This document shows positions 1-8,183 of a stretch of DNA of 34,398 bases, piece after piece. Each line of letters starts with the position of its first letter. Position 1 is the stretch's first letter. The stretch spans positions 1 to 34,398 of the forward strand of contig CAMATU010000020.1 in assembly GCA_945861225.1 (NCBI GenBank), in the 5' to 3' direction. This DNA comes from Klebsiella pneumoniae (lineage in GTDB: Bacteria > Pseudomonadota > Gammaproteobacteria > Ga0077536). The notes below the pieces were generated by a model. The model was not told where the DNA came from, ran no database searches, and saw nothing but the letters and a program-made list of their open reading frames with translations. The position numbers and the translations under genes were made by a program.

Positions 1-920
1 GGCGCGAGCGGAAAAGTGCCGATTAGCCCGCTAATCAAGGCCGAGGTGACGAACGCGCCCAGCAAGGCCCAGGGGACACGCGGTGATAAATCGGTGATCG
101 GATAACGCGCCCACAACCATCGCCCGCTGAGGGTCAGCAACACCAGGCAATCGAATTCATCGAAATAAAAGTGACCAGTCCAAAACGCCAGATCGAGTAC
201 TGGTAGGGCAAGCGGCAGCACGAATAACCAGAGGAGTGGCAGGAAGTAGAGCGCACCTACATAGGCCATACCCACTGCCACAAGTAACGGCCCAAACTGC
301 GGAAGATCTGCCAGCGCAAACCCAGTGGTGATCACGCCCACCGCGCCGAGTACACGCAGTGGCAGCGAACCGGAGCGCCACCCGAGTTCCCGCGAGCGGG
401 TGGATTTGTGCGATTCCGGGCTGCGCGCCTGATTGCCGGTCGCCGTCGCGTCGGCAGGTTTTAAGGTTGCGGATGAAGCAGACGTGGTGGGAGCTGAAGC
501 GGCTTGGCCGAAGCCTCGAACTAGCCACTGACCCAACCACAGCCCGGGTGGACAAGCGGCAAGTTCGATCAGCGCGCTGGCCTGCCAAGCAGTCTCGCCG
601 GCGAACAGGACGCTTAAAAAAACGAGCACGTACGCGCCGGCTATACTCAAAATCAGCGGCGCGCGTATTCCGGCGAGCGTGAGAAGGAAACCAACTGGCG
701 CCCACAGGATGGCGGACTTGAGCAGCACGTAAAGGCGTTGCGCCGCCGTGGCGGCATGACCGCTCAAGCCCAGCGGGGTGAAGGCCTTCGGGACAGCATC
801 AAACCACGGAACGTTGGGTGTGAACGCGCAGGCCAGACCGAGGAGCGCGCCGTAGGCCCACAGTTGGGAGGTGCGGGATGACTTTATTGCGACTGGATAG
901 GCAGGCACGCGTTCGCTCAT
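1..920 (-). CDS. Polytopic membrane protein, partial (left edge)
   Basis: This minus-strand frame is open from ATG at 920 to the window edge (306 codons) with no stop, so the C-terminus is missing. It begins MSERVPAYPVAIKSS. It then has hydrophobic segments near residues 20-30, 60-90, 95-120 and 195-260, separated by a polar Ala/Ser/Thr-rich linker around residues 140-180. The segment RLYVLLKSAILWAPVGFLLT resembles the repeated core of VanZ-type proteins, and a later stretch reads FDEFDCLVLLTLSGRWLW. I infer an envelope or exopolysaccharide-locus membrane protein, possibly VanZ-like, because it follows the PEP-CTERM, ligase and VanZ genes on the same strand. The ribosome-binding site is a weak GGGAAG just before the start. 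The function is unproven. Confidence 0.6.
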   Translation of the reverse strand, partial: MSERVPAYPVAIKSSRTSQLWAYGALLGLACAFTPNVPWFDAVPKAFTPLGLSGHAATAAQRLYVLLKSAILWAPVGFLLTLAGIRAPLILSIAGAYVLVFLSVLFAGETAWQASALIELAACPPGLWLGQWLVRGFGQAASAPTTSASSATLKPADATATGNQARSPESHKSTRSRELGWRSGSLPLRVLGAVGVITTGFALADLPQFGPLLVAVGMAYVGALYFLPLLWLFVLPLALPVLDLAFWTGHFYFDEFDCLVLLTLSGRWLWARYPITDLSPRVPWALLGAFVTSALISGLIGTFPLA

Positions 921-1046
921 GCTTCCCGGTTAATACTCGGCGGAGAGTGTACCTCGGCAGTTGCGGTGACTCATCCGCGTCGTTGCGAGCGCGCGCTACC
1001 AGAAACCGAAAATTCTCGGACTGCCTTTGATGTACGTGAATCTTGC

Positions 1047-1080
1047 GCAGCACACCGCAGGGGGGATTGCGGTGTGCTGC
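1047..1080 (-). terminator. Perfect hairpin after the PEP-CTERM gene
   Basis: The arms 1047-1059 (GCAGCACACCGCA) and 1068-1080 are perfect 13-bp complements around an 8-nt loop. The hairpin lies 18 bp past the stop of the PEP-CTERM gene, where a terminator is expected. No T-run follows on the minus strand, so it may be a factor-dependent terminator or a 3' mRNA-stabilising stem rather than a textbook intrinsic terminator. Confidence 0.55.
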
Positions 1081-1097
1081 AGCGAATACTGGAGATA

Positions 1098-1892
1098 TTA
1101 GCCGATACGGCGCCGACGGCGTTGCGCTACCCATAGGCCGCACGCGGCGCCAGCCAGCAACGCGAGCGTGGTAGGTTCCGGCACCGCCGCTGCATCAGCA
1201 AAAAGCGTCGGGAAGTCCGAACCGGGCCGGTTCGTGTTTATCACGTAATACTGACCAACGACGGGAGTGCCAACCGGATCCCCGTTGCTGTCTAACGTCT
1301 CAAATGTAAAACCGCGTGCGTTATTGAAATCGAAGGTGTTGCCATCGACTGTGGTCACCGGAATCGGAACGTTGTTGGCATCTAGAACAGTCGGCAAAGT
1401 TAACGAAAACGTCAGCCGGAATGTGCCCCCGCCTCCTATTAGGCGACCACTGAGGCCGGCGACACTGCGCGCGACATCGCCGTTTTTGAGTGGTACTGGA
1501 AGCACATCGTCATTCAGAACGAGATCGAGCACCGGACCGGTGTCTGCCGGAGTGGAGACGTCAAGAATTTCTACCCCCGGCGGCACATCTACATCGGCCT
1601 CGCTGAGCTCGACTACGCCGGTGGTCCCCAGGCAGTCGGCAATGTTGAAACTCAAGTCTTGGAGGAGGATTTTGCCGGTTGGAATCTCGTCGGTTCTATC
1701 CAAAGTGAACCCGCCCTGTGCACAATTCTGGATCACGAATTTGCCGGCAGTAGTAGGATCTGCAATCTTCAAAATCACGTTGTAAGCGTCGGGAGCGTCG
1801 GCGTACACCGCTGAACTGCTGAGGCAGGCTCCAAGCACGGCAATCGCCTTTAGCCGCGGGGCGTTAAACATATCGATAATGCGCATGTTCAT
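1098..1892 (-). CDS. PEP-CTERM domain secreted protein
   Basis: This 264-aa protein has an N-terminal signal peptide (about residues 1-31, ending AVYADA) and a C-terminal sorting signal at 237-264: VPEPTTLALLAGAACGLWV followed by an Arg cluster. This is the PEP-CTERM architecture recognised by exosortases (known family property): the tail is cut and the protein delivered to the cell surface or an exopolysaccharide matrix. The middle is acidic and beta-rich with few cysteines and shows no catalytic motif I recognise. It sits between an exosortase-type ligase gene and a membrane protein gene, but with 225 bp upstream and a hairpin downstream it is probably its own transcription unit. The exosortase itself is not in this window. 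The sorting call is firm; the function of the mature protein is unknown. Confidence 0.9.
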   Translation of the reverse strand: MNMRIIDMFNAPRLKAIAVLGACLSSSAVYADAPDAYNVILKIADPTTAGKFVIQNCAQGGFTLDRTDEIPTGKILLQDLSFNIADCLGTTGVVELSEADVDVPPGVEILDVSTPADTGPVLDLVLNDDVLPVPLKNGDVARSVAGLSGRLIGGGGTFRLTFSLTLPTVLDANNVPIPVTTVDGNTFDFNNARGFTFETLDSNGDPVGTPVVGQYYVINTNRPGSDFPTLFADAAAVPEPTTLALLAGAACGLWVAQRRRRRIG

Positions 1893-2054
1893 AACTCTTC
1901 TCGCTCCGGGGTGTTTACCTAACCCACGATACTTCTTACGGGGTCAAATGGATTCCGTCTTTAGAGATTTGGGAGCAAGATTCATACCCGCTTACGGCAA
2001 GTCCCTATTTGTTATGGATTTACACTGGACTCTGAAAGTTGCCGAAGCCCTACG

Positions 2055-2071
2055 TGTAAAGTTTTTTGACA
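2055..2071. promoter_or_regulatory. Imperfect palindrome upstream of the PEP-CTERM gene
   Basis: The 17-bp element TGTAAAGTTTTTTGACA is near-palindromic (TGTAAA against the complement of TTTGACA). It lies about 165-180 bp upstream of the PEP-CTERM start, in an AT-rich island of an otherwise GC-rich region. Exosortase loci are often controlled by a PrsK/PrsR-type two-component system acting with sigma-54, and such activators bind palindromes far upstream. I found no convincing -24/-12 element between this site and the gene, so the regulator is only a guess. Confidence 0.3.
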
Positions 2072-2117
2072 AAAACTGCGGCGGCGGGCGTGGATCTCGC
2101 GCCTAAATGGAAAATTT

Positions 2118-3407
2118 CTAGACACCCCTGGGGACCTTACGCCCCGCAAGGTCGGCGCTGATAGCGGCGAGTGTGATGAGCCAGTACACCAGTTCCCAGT
2201 AAGCGATGCTCAGAAAAACCGCGCCAACCAAATAACCGAGCAATGCCAAGGCGAGGGTCGCCTGCACATCGCGCGGGTCTGCCATTGAGGGGAGTGTCCC
2301 GTTAACCACGCGTGGTTTTCTGAACGGCGCGAGCAGGCCAAGCAGAACGGTGCTCCCGAGCAACGCCGACCATAAGAGGAATCCAACGTAACCGTGTTCA
2401 GTGAGAATCTGGATATAGGCACTATGCCAGGCCATGCTGCTGCCCGTCGTTAAAGTCGAATAGATCCAACTTTTGAAGCCACCCCCAAGCCAAGGACGGT
2501 CGGCAGTGGCTTCCATCCCGAGTTGCCACACGGCCAGCCTGGAGAGCGCGGAACCCTCTCCTTGGTAGGAAACAATCGTGCTCATCCGGGTGAACCAATC
2601 CGCCGGGAGCACGACGAGTATCACGGCGATCAAGCCGGAGACGCCGGCCAGCAGGACCAGATTTCGCGCACGCTGTACCGCGAGAAGCAGGGACATGATA
2701 CTGATCGCGAGGAGGCCGCCACGTGACCAACTCGAGATTACCGCGATGTAGGTTAAAGCAACGAGGCAAATGATCGCGACGCTGAAGCGCCACGTTGAGG
2801 ATTCGCGAAGGATCAGCAACAACAACGGCAGACTCATCACCATGGCCACTGCGAACTCATTATTGTCGCCATACTGGCTGTGCGGCGGGCCATACACCCG
2901 GTCATGGAAACCCGTCATCACGGCCCAATACCCGCCTTTAAGCGTGACCAGTGCAATAGAGATTGCGATCACGAACAACAGCGCGCGCAGTTTCTCCGCG
3001 GTATCAATCAGCACGACCACCAGCACTAGTGCAGGCAGAATTTTCAGCACATCCCACAGGTATGGCCAGGCAGCCCAGTGGTTGATGCTATAAACGGTGG
3101 TGATCACGAACCAACCAAACAAGGCGAAGATCATCAGCATGCGCCAGTCCAACAAGGGCGTTAAGCGTGGACGAAATTGGTCGAATACCGCGGCTTTTCC
3201 CGCCGCAGCGAGCGTGATCAGAAACATTGTCATGACCAGCGGGTATTGTTGTACTGGTCCCTGTGCGTAACCTTGGGGGTGAAAAAAGCTCAGGAAAGCT
3301 AAGGCCAGTACGCCGAGCCAGGGACGTACCAAGACCGCGCCGGACATCAGCGCGAAGATCACCAACAACGCGATGTCGCGCGGTGGGAACCCTGCTAGTT
3401 CAGCCAC
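2118..3407 (-). CDS. O-antigen/O-glycosylation ligase, exosortase A-associated
   Basis: This 429-aa inner-membrane protein of the Wzy/WaaL (O-antigen ligase) superfamily most resembles the exosortase-A-associated putative O-glycosylation ligase family (TIGR03097). Its N-terminus FPPRDIALLVIFALMSGAV followed by RPWLGVLALAFLSFFHPQGY is the typical opening of that family. About ten transmembrane segments follow. The large periplasmic loop contains GGGFKSW and AWHSAYIQILTEHGYVG, the region carrying the conserved ligase His. I chose the GTG start at 3407 because AAAGGGGAAGG lies just upstream and the protein then begins at the family's usual N-terminus. The same frame stays open to 3599, but that part overlaps the VanZ gene and is Arg-rich and non-membrane. 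Predicted role: transfer or polymerisation of a polysaccharide at the periplasmic face. Confidence 0.82.
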   Translation of the reverse strand: MAELAGFPPRDIALLVIFALMSGAVLVRPWLGVLALAFLSFFHPQGYAQGPVQQYPLVMTMFLITLAAAGKAAVFDQFRPRLTPLLDWRMLMIFALFGWFVITTVYSINHWAAWPYLWDVLKILPALVLVVVLIDTAEKLRALLFVIAISIALVTLKGGYWAVMTGFHDRVYGPPHSQYGDNNEFAVAMVMSLPLLLLILRESSTWRFSVAIICLVALTYIAVISSWSRGGLLAISIMSLLLAVQRARNLVLLAGVSGLIAVILVVLPADWFTRMSTIVSYQGEGSALSRLAVWQLGMEATADRPWLGGGFKSWIYSTLTTGSSMAWHSAYIQILTEHGYVGFLLWSALLGSTVLLGLLAPFRKPRVVNGTLPSMADPRDVQATLALALLGYLVGAVFLSIAYWELVYWLITLAAISADLAGRKVPRGV

Positions 3408-3474
3408 GACCTTCCCCTTTCGTTCGCTGGGTAACCGTCTTTGCGAGAGAACGCGAAGCAATCCATGAATGCAC

Positions 3475-4878
3475 TCACGAACGCGGTTGCCGTAAATGCC
3501 GCGACGGCTTGCGCAGGCGTTCACGCTGTCGACGTTGGCGCGCGAGTAGGCGTGAGATACCCCACAAGCCGCCCCAACCGCCAATGATTTCAAGCACAAG
3601 ATCAGTCAGGTCCGCATTCTTATCCGGCAAGAGCAACTGGCCCGCTTCAATTCCCACCGCAAAGAGCGCGATGAAGCCCTGGGCGCAAAGGCGCGCGAAG
3701 CCGCGCGAGAGTGGGCTCTGCAAGGGTGCCACCGCGATTCCGAGCAAGATGCCAAGCGGGATGAACAAGCCCACTTTATGGAACACCTCGGTGATCGCGC
3801 GAAACTCGGTGCCGTAGTAGTAGGCCGTGAACGGCGCTTGTTTGAGCAAGTGCACGCGCTCGATCAACGCTGCGCGGTCAGTATGGAATTCGAACGGATA
3901 CCAGAACAGCGTGATCAGTCCACCGCACCACACTGCCGCGAATAGCAATGGCAGCCACGCAATTCCCTGGCGTTCGAGGGTAAGCGATCCTGGCGTTGGT
4001 GCGGCCGCCCCGCGCGCAACCGCGAAAATGCCGCAGATGATCCCAAGGCCAGCCGTGAAGATGTCGGTGATATCGCTAACCCGACTGTAAATCCCGAGCT
4101 GCAGGACTTCGAGCCCCACGGCGATCGTCGTCGCAGACAGCCACACCGCAACGCGCGTGCGCCGCGAACCCAGGCGCCACAGCGCCCCGACCGGAATCCA
4201 GATCAGCACATCCGTCGTGAGCCCGTATAAAGCTTCAAGCGGTTCTTTGAACACGAAGGAGAAGGGGATTAACACGACTCTTCCTTCGTGCCACTTGTGA
4301 TAGACCTCGACTGGGCTGATGGTGATGTCCAGCGGCAGCAAGCTGTAACCGATCAGCAGCGCGAGATAGGCGACGAGCAGGCGGGTCCACACGGAGGCGG
4401 GTTCGCTCTCCGCGCGCCAACTGCGCAGCCAAGTCAGGATTTTCGGGCCGGCAATCCACCAGGCGAAAACGCCAATCAAGGCGCCGAGTGATTCTGCGAT
4501 CAGATCGTTAATCGATACCGTGCGTGGCGGGAAGAACAGCTGTGTGAATTCGATCGCGAGGCTCAGACTTACTGCACACGCGATTACCAACGGTACAGCG
4601 AGTAGGTTCCACCAGAGGCGGCGCGACCACCAGGTGCCGCTCCACAGGAAAGTGAGAGGGATGAACAGCAAAATATTGGAGACCCAGTCGGCGCGCGAGC
4701 CGATCCCGAGATGCAGGTAGCGGATGCCGCGAAACATCTCGATTGCTTCGGTCCATGGCCGCGGTCGAAAATCTAACGGCACCAGGCTGCCGTAGATCAC
4801 GAACGCAGTGTAGGCCAGCGCCAGCCACACGAGAGGAAATCCGGTGGCGTGCGATTCAGCTTGGTGACGGTGTCTCAC
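3475..4878 (-). CDS. VanZ-family polytopic membrane protein
   Basis: This 467-aa inner-membrane protein contains at least three VanZ-like repeats: YTAFVIYGSLVPLDFRPRPW at the N-terminus, then WIPVGALWRLGSRRTRV, then HKVGLFIPLGILLGIAV. Each pairs a hydrophobic helix with a conserved polar motif (IEFTQLFFP, LEVLQLGIYSR, IEAGQLLLPDKNADLTDLVL). VanZ-domain proteins are common in exosortase and exopolysaccharide loci, but their biochemical role is not established. The start at 4878 overlaps the stop of the upstream beta-helix gene by four bases, indicating translational coupling. The ligase gene follows after 67 bp. The C-terminus is a basic Arg/Gln-rich tail, probably cytoplasmic. Confidence 0.82.
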   Translation of the reverse strand: MRHRHQAESHATGFPLVWLALAYTAFVIYGSLVPLDFRPRPWTEAIEMFRGIRYLHLGIGSRADWVSNILLFIPLTFLWSGTWWSRRLWWNLLAVPLVIACAVSLSLAIEFTQLFFPPRTVSINDLIAESLGALIGVFAWWIAGPKILTWLRSWRAESEPASVWTRLLVAYLALLIGYSLLPLDITISPVEVYHKWHEGRVVLIPFSFVFKEPLEALYGLTTDVLIWIPVGALWRLGSRRTRVAVWLSATTIAVGLEVLQLGIYSRVSDITDIFTAGLGIICGIFAVARGAAAPTPGSLTLERQGIAWLPLLFAAVWCGGLITLFWYPFEFHTDRAALIERVHLLKQAPFTAYYYGTEFRAITEVFHKVGLFIPLGILLGIAVAPLQSPLSRGFARLCAQGFIALFAVGIEAGQLLLPDKNADLTDLVLEIIGGWGGLWGISRLLARQRRQRERLRKPSRHLRQPRS

Positions 4879-6203
4879 GGGAGGTCGGGTTTGCGTGTTA
4901 GCTGTGGCTGCCAGCCTGAATTGACGCCCGGCGCTCCATAGGCGCCCGCGCTAGTTCCCTGGTGTGTGAGTCCGTCAAAGTCTTGTTCGAAATCGGGGAG
5001 AGGAAGTTGTTGATCGAGCGCAGCGAACGGGCTCGGTTGCCCGGTCGTGCGCAGATGTAAATCCAACGACGGCAGCGGGGCCCCTGGCGCGACCAGGTGC
5101 CGCGCCGCCGCCAGGTAATCGTTAGTAAGATTTTCGCGGTGTGTATGCCCGACGAGGGGCGGCGTTGCCATCACGATATTTCCTGAAATGCGCACCTGCG
5201 GCTTGGGATCTTTACTCCGCCTTAACAGTGTCACACCGGCGCCTTTGGCAACTACCGTGTTGAATAGAATCTGGATATTGCGCGGTCGATTATGATGCGG
5301 CTGGATGCGCACGGCATCGCCGTTATCGTTCACCATGAGGTTGTGATACAGCGCGATATTGCCTTCACCCTGAAACAAGGATTCGCTGGGATTCTGGTAA
5401 AAGAAATTACTATGGACGAGATACCGATCGTCCTTGCCCAAACCCCGTAGCGGCCAATGCCCCACCAACACATTCGGTCGTGCCAATTCGCCGCGCGACG
5501 AATTTGCTCCTTTGGAAAACACATTGTGGCGAATGACCGTCGCCTGCGGCGTCGCTGGCATGTCAGCTAACTAAGGTCTCGCCAGTTGATGCTTGATCTG
5601 CAGGTTGTAGCCCAAGGTGTCGGTGACGAGATTGTATTCGATGAGTCCGGCCACGAAGGGCGCGCTGCCATCTGAATTGCCGAAGTACATGCCAGTGCCT
5701 GCACCTTCGATCACATTCCTGCGCACTACCCAATTCCAGGCCGGGCACTTGGTTGAGATCCCCACGATTTGCTCATTCGCCCCATGGCCCACGATGGTCA
5801 GATTCTCGAGCGTAATGTGATGTGCCCAGTGTGCATCGCCTTCGGCTTTGACGGCGTCCACTGGCAGGCCCTGCCCATCGAGCATCAGATTGCGGACCAC
5901 GATGTAACTCGCGTCACGCAGGCTCACCGTATTGTGACCGTCACGCGCCGGGAACTTGGCGACCGCCCCGCTCGCGGGGCCAGTAATGACGATGGGCGTA
6001 TCCGCGGTGCCGTTGATGAATTGGATTGGCAGCCCCTGCAAGTATTGTCCGGGTGCGAGACGTAGCTCATCGCCGGGTTGCAAGGAGCGCACTGCAGCCA
6101 GATAAGTTTCGGGATTCACGGATTTGACCAGCGTGGCTGCTCCACAGACCAGCGCGCTCTGCGTCAGCATCAGGCACCACGCCGCCCATCCCCGCCAGTT
6201 CAT
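4875..6203 (-). pseudogene. Secreted parallel beta-helix protein, split by in-frame TAG
   Basis: Two open segments lie in the same frame and are separated by a single TAG at 5571-5573. The N-terminal part (6203 to 5571, 210 aa) has a signal peptide (cleavage near ALVCGA) and right-handed beta-helix repeats with N-rich turns (VRNLMLDGQGL, HHITLENLTIVGHGAN, GLIEYNLVTDTLGYNLQIKH). Translation past the TAG gives LADMPATPQATVIRHNVFSK, a natural continuation, then more helix repeats up to 4875. Read through, the protein would be about 442 aa, resembling the polysaccharide-lyase/C5-epimerase-like beta-helix proteins of exopolysaccharide loci. No base is gained or lost, so this is a nonsense substitution (or sequencing error), not a frameshift. 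Both ends overlap neighbouring genes by ATGA, so the operon is intact. A restart at ATG 5561 would give only the C-terminal half without a signal peptide. Confidence 0.78.
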
Positions 6204-6973
6204 GGTGCTGTGAGGAGTTTCATCACATGCCGGATGGGAATCGCATACGTAATCGCCGATGGATCTTTCAACAACCCTTCCTTCGATTGCCGCGCCAGCA
6301 CGCTGTTGACCACCCCAATCACTTGCCCGGATTTCAGATCAAACACTGGGCTGCCGCTGTTGCCGGGATAGGCAATGGCGTCCAGCTGGAACACTTCGAA
6401 GGGTTCGCGCAGGCGGCGGATTTGTTCCGCTGAGAGAGTTTGCGTGCTGGCCTGCGGCATCGCGATTGGGCTGATGGAGGACACGATGCCGGCGTTGGTG
6501 GAGGGGTAGAGGCCGAGGATGGCGCCGATGGGAAAGCCGATGAGTGCGATCGCCTGGCCTTCACGCACCACTGAATCACTCAACGCGAGTGCCGGGCCTG
6601 GCGCGCCTTCAATTTCGAGCAGTGCGAGGTCGTGAAAACGGTCTTGGCTGATGAGTTTGGCAGGTCGCACATCAGGGTTCTTGCCACGCCCCAGGAACAC
6701 CACCAGTTGGGTTTTTTCGGTGATGTCCTCCTGGGCGTGCGCGACATGGTAATTGGTGATGACCTGGCGCCCGTTACCGACGATGAAGCCGGTTCCTCCC
6801 AGCACATTGCGCGGCGCGCGCAAAGCTTCATAAGTCCCGATACCGACCACACTCGGGCGGGCGCGCTCGATGAGATCGGGTAAATCGAACGCCCTCACAG
6901 ACAATCCCAGCAGGGACAGCGCCAAGCCGATAGACAAATATCCGATGCTCAAGAAAAAGCCCAGCTGCTTCAT
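6200..6973 (-). CDS. Trypsin-like (S1C/DegP-type) periplasmic serine protease without PDZ domain
   Basis: This 257-aa protein has an N-terminal hydrophobic segment (about residues 5-28) that serves as signal peptide or anchor. The chymotrypsin-fold triad is visible: His76 in ITNYHVAHA, Asp115 in FHDLALLEIEG and Ser206 in YPGNSGSPVF, the last being the classic oxyanion-hole motif. It is much shorter than DegP/DegQ and ends shortly after the protease domain, so no PDZ domain is present. It lies between galE and the beta-helix gene with ATGA overlaps on both sides, so it is translated as part of the exopolysaccharide operon. A role in processing or quality control of secreted or PEP-CTERM proteins is inference from context. 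Confidence 0.85.
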   Translation of the reverse strand: MKQLGFFLSIGYLSIGLALSLLGLSVRAFDLPDLIERARPSVVGIGTYEALRAPRNVLGGTGFIVGNGRQVITNYHVAHAQEDITEKTQLVVFLGRGKNPDVRPAKLISQDRFHDLALLEIEGAPGPALALSDSVVREGQAIALIGFPIGAILGLYPSTNAGIVSSISPIAMPQASTQTLSAEQIRRLREPFEVFQLDAIAYPGNSGSPVFDLKSGQVIGVVNSVLARQSKEGLLKDPSAITYAIPIRHVMKLLTAP

Positions 6974-7977
6974 GTGCGTGCGCGTCCTTCTGCCACCAAA
7001 CCCGCCGCAATCTTACGTTCCCACGCCAAGGAGGTACGGACAATTTCAGTGAGGTCGTCGAACTTAGGCTGCCAGGCGAAGCGCGCATTCAGGGCCGAGG
7101 CATCTGCGACTAACTCTGGCGGATCGCCTGCGCGACGTGGTTCGTAGCGCACCGGCAGCGGCGCGCCGGTGAGCCGTTCGATAACATCAATCACCTGGCG
7201 CACGCTGTAGCCATGCCCATAACCGCAGTTCAAGGTCGTCGACTCACCATGACTTGCCAAATAGTCCATCGCACGCAGATGTGCAGTGGCTAAATCACAC
7301 ACGTGAATGTAGTCCCGTACGCCGGTGCCATCTGCAGTGGGATAGTCGGTCCCGAACACCAGCAACTCGGGGCGTTTGCCGGTAGCCACTTCGCAGGCCA
7401 CCTTGATGAGTAAGGTGGCGTCCTTGGTCGATTGGCCGATTTCTGCGTCCGGGTCTGACCCGGCCACATTGAAATAGCGCAGGATCACATGGCGCATGCC
7501 GCTTGCGGCACACGCATCACGCAGGATCTGCTCGGCCATTAGCTTGGACGACCCATACGGATTGATCGGCGCCTTCGGCGTGTCTTCGCGACACACCGGC
7601 GTCGCGGGAATGCCATAGACGGCCGCGGTGGATGAGAAAATGAAATGCTGGACCTCGGCCGCGACGCAGCACTCAATAAGCGTGCGCGCGCTGCAGGTAT
7701 TGTTGCGATAGTACTTGAGCGGATCGCTGACCGATTCAGGCACGATGGTCCACGCCGCGAAATGCATGACGGTCTCTATTTGATAGTCACGCAAGGTCTG
7801 CGTGACGAGCGCGCTGTCGCCGGTGTCGCCTACCACCAGCTCGCCGTAGAGGACGGCGCCGCGGTTGCCCTTGGAGAGATTGTCCAGGGTCACCACGTGA
7901 TGGCCGGCCTGACCGAGCAGCTTCACCACATGGCTGCCGATGTAGCCGGCGCCCCCGGTCACTAGAATGTTGGCCAT
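6970..7977 (-). CDS. galE: UDP-glucose 4-epimerase
   Basis: This 335-aa cytoplasmic extended short-chain dehydrogenase interconverts UDP-glucose and UDP-galactose (or the N-acetyl forms), supplying sugar nucleotides for polysaccharide synthesis. The NAD-binding motif GGAGYIGSH is at residues 8-16, the catalytic SST at 115-117, and Tyr141-x3-Lys145 lies in PYGSSKLMAE. Length and motifs match GalE throughout. A strong ribosome-binding site (AGGAGGG) lies 8 nt before the ATG at 7977. It is the first gene of the minus-strand exopolysaccharide operon and its stop overlaps the protease start by four bases. A possible promoter on the minus strand is TTTACC, 18 bp, TATAGA, at about 8020-8050. Confidence 0.93.
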   Translation of the reverse strand: MANILVTGGAGYIGSHVVKLLGQAGHHVVTLDNLSKGNRGAVLYGELVVGDTGDSALVTQTLRDYQIETVMHFAAWTIVPESVSDPLKYYRNNTCSARTLIECCVAAEVQHFIFSSTAAVYGIPATPVCREDTPKAPINPYGSSKLMAEQILRDACAASGMRHVILRYFNVAGSDPDAEIGQSTKDATLLIKVACEVATGKRPELLVFGTDYPTADGTGVRDYIHVCDLATAHLRAMDYLASHGESTTLNCGYGHGYSVRQVIDVIERLTGAPLPVRYEPRRAGDPPELVADASALNARFAWQPKFDDLTEIVRTSLAWERKIAAGLVAEGRART

Positions 7978-8025
7978 CGCGTGTACCCTCCTGGCAGTGC
8001 CGAATTAATACCGTCGATTCTATAG

Positions 8026-8093
8026 CGGCACTATTGCAGCGCGGTAAACTTTGTCGCGCGCAAAAATCACGACACGTACGCCGGCACTATTGC
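8026..8093. repeat. 12-bp direct repeat in the divergent galE/8184 intergenic region
   Basis: CGGCACTATTGC occurs at 8026-8037 and again at 8082-8093, 56 bp apart, in the 206-bp gap between the divergent galE and the small secreted-protein gene. The first copy overlaps the spacer of the putative galE promoter and the second lies upstream of a TATACT box (8129-8134) facing the plus-strand gene. A paired operator is possible; nothing else supports it. Confidence 0.35.
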
Positions 8094-8183
8094 CGAGAAG
8101 CGGCCGCAGTCTGACTGGGAAGTTGGGCTATACTCGGCCGCGGTTGCAGCGCGCGACCACTCATCCCGAAGGAGAAGGCAGGC

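Noticed and set aside
157-705. Open frame on the minus strand inside the first membrane-protein gene
   Set aside because: It is Arg/Cys-rich and not membrane-like. The frame from ATG 920 to the edge gives a coherent polytopic protein.
1267-1785. Plus-strand open frame antisense to the PEP-CTERM gene
   Set aside because: It is a Ser/Thr/Pro-rich shadow with no start signal. The opposite strand has both a signal peptide and a sorting signal.
3408-3599. Longer start for the O-ligase
   Set aside because: It would overlap the VanZ gene and adds a Cys/Arg-rich non-membrane segment. The GTG at 3407 has a strong ribosome-binding site.
5571-5573. Pyrrolysine or other recoding at TAG
   Set aside because: No tRNA or pyl genes are seen, and beta-helix proteins have no known need for it. 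A simple nonsense change is the plain reading.
5563-5748. Frameshift explanation for the split beta-helix gene
   Set aside because: The halves are in the same frame (6203 minus 5561 is a multiple of three) and only a TAG separates them.
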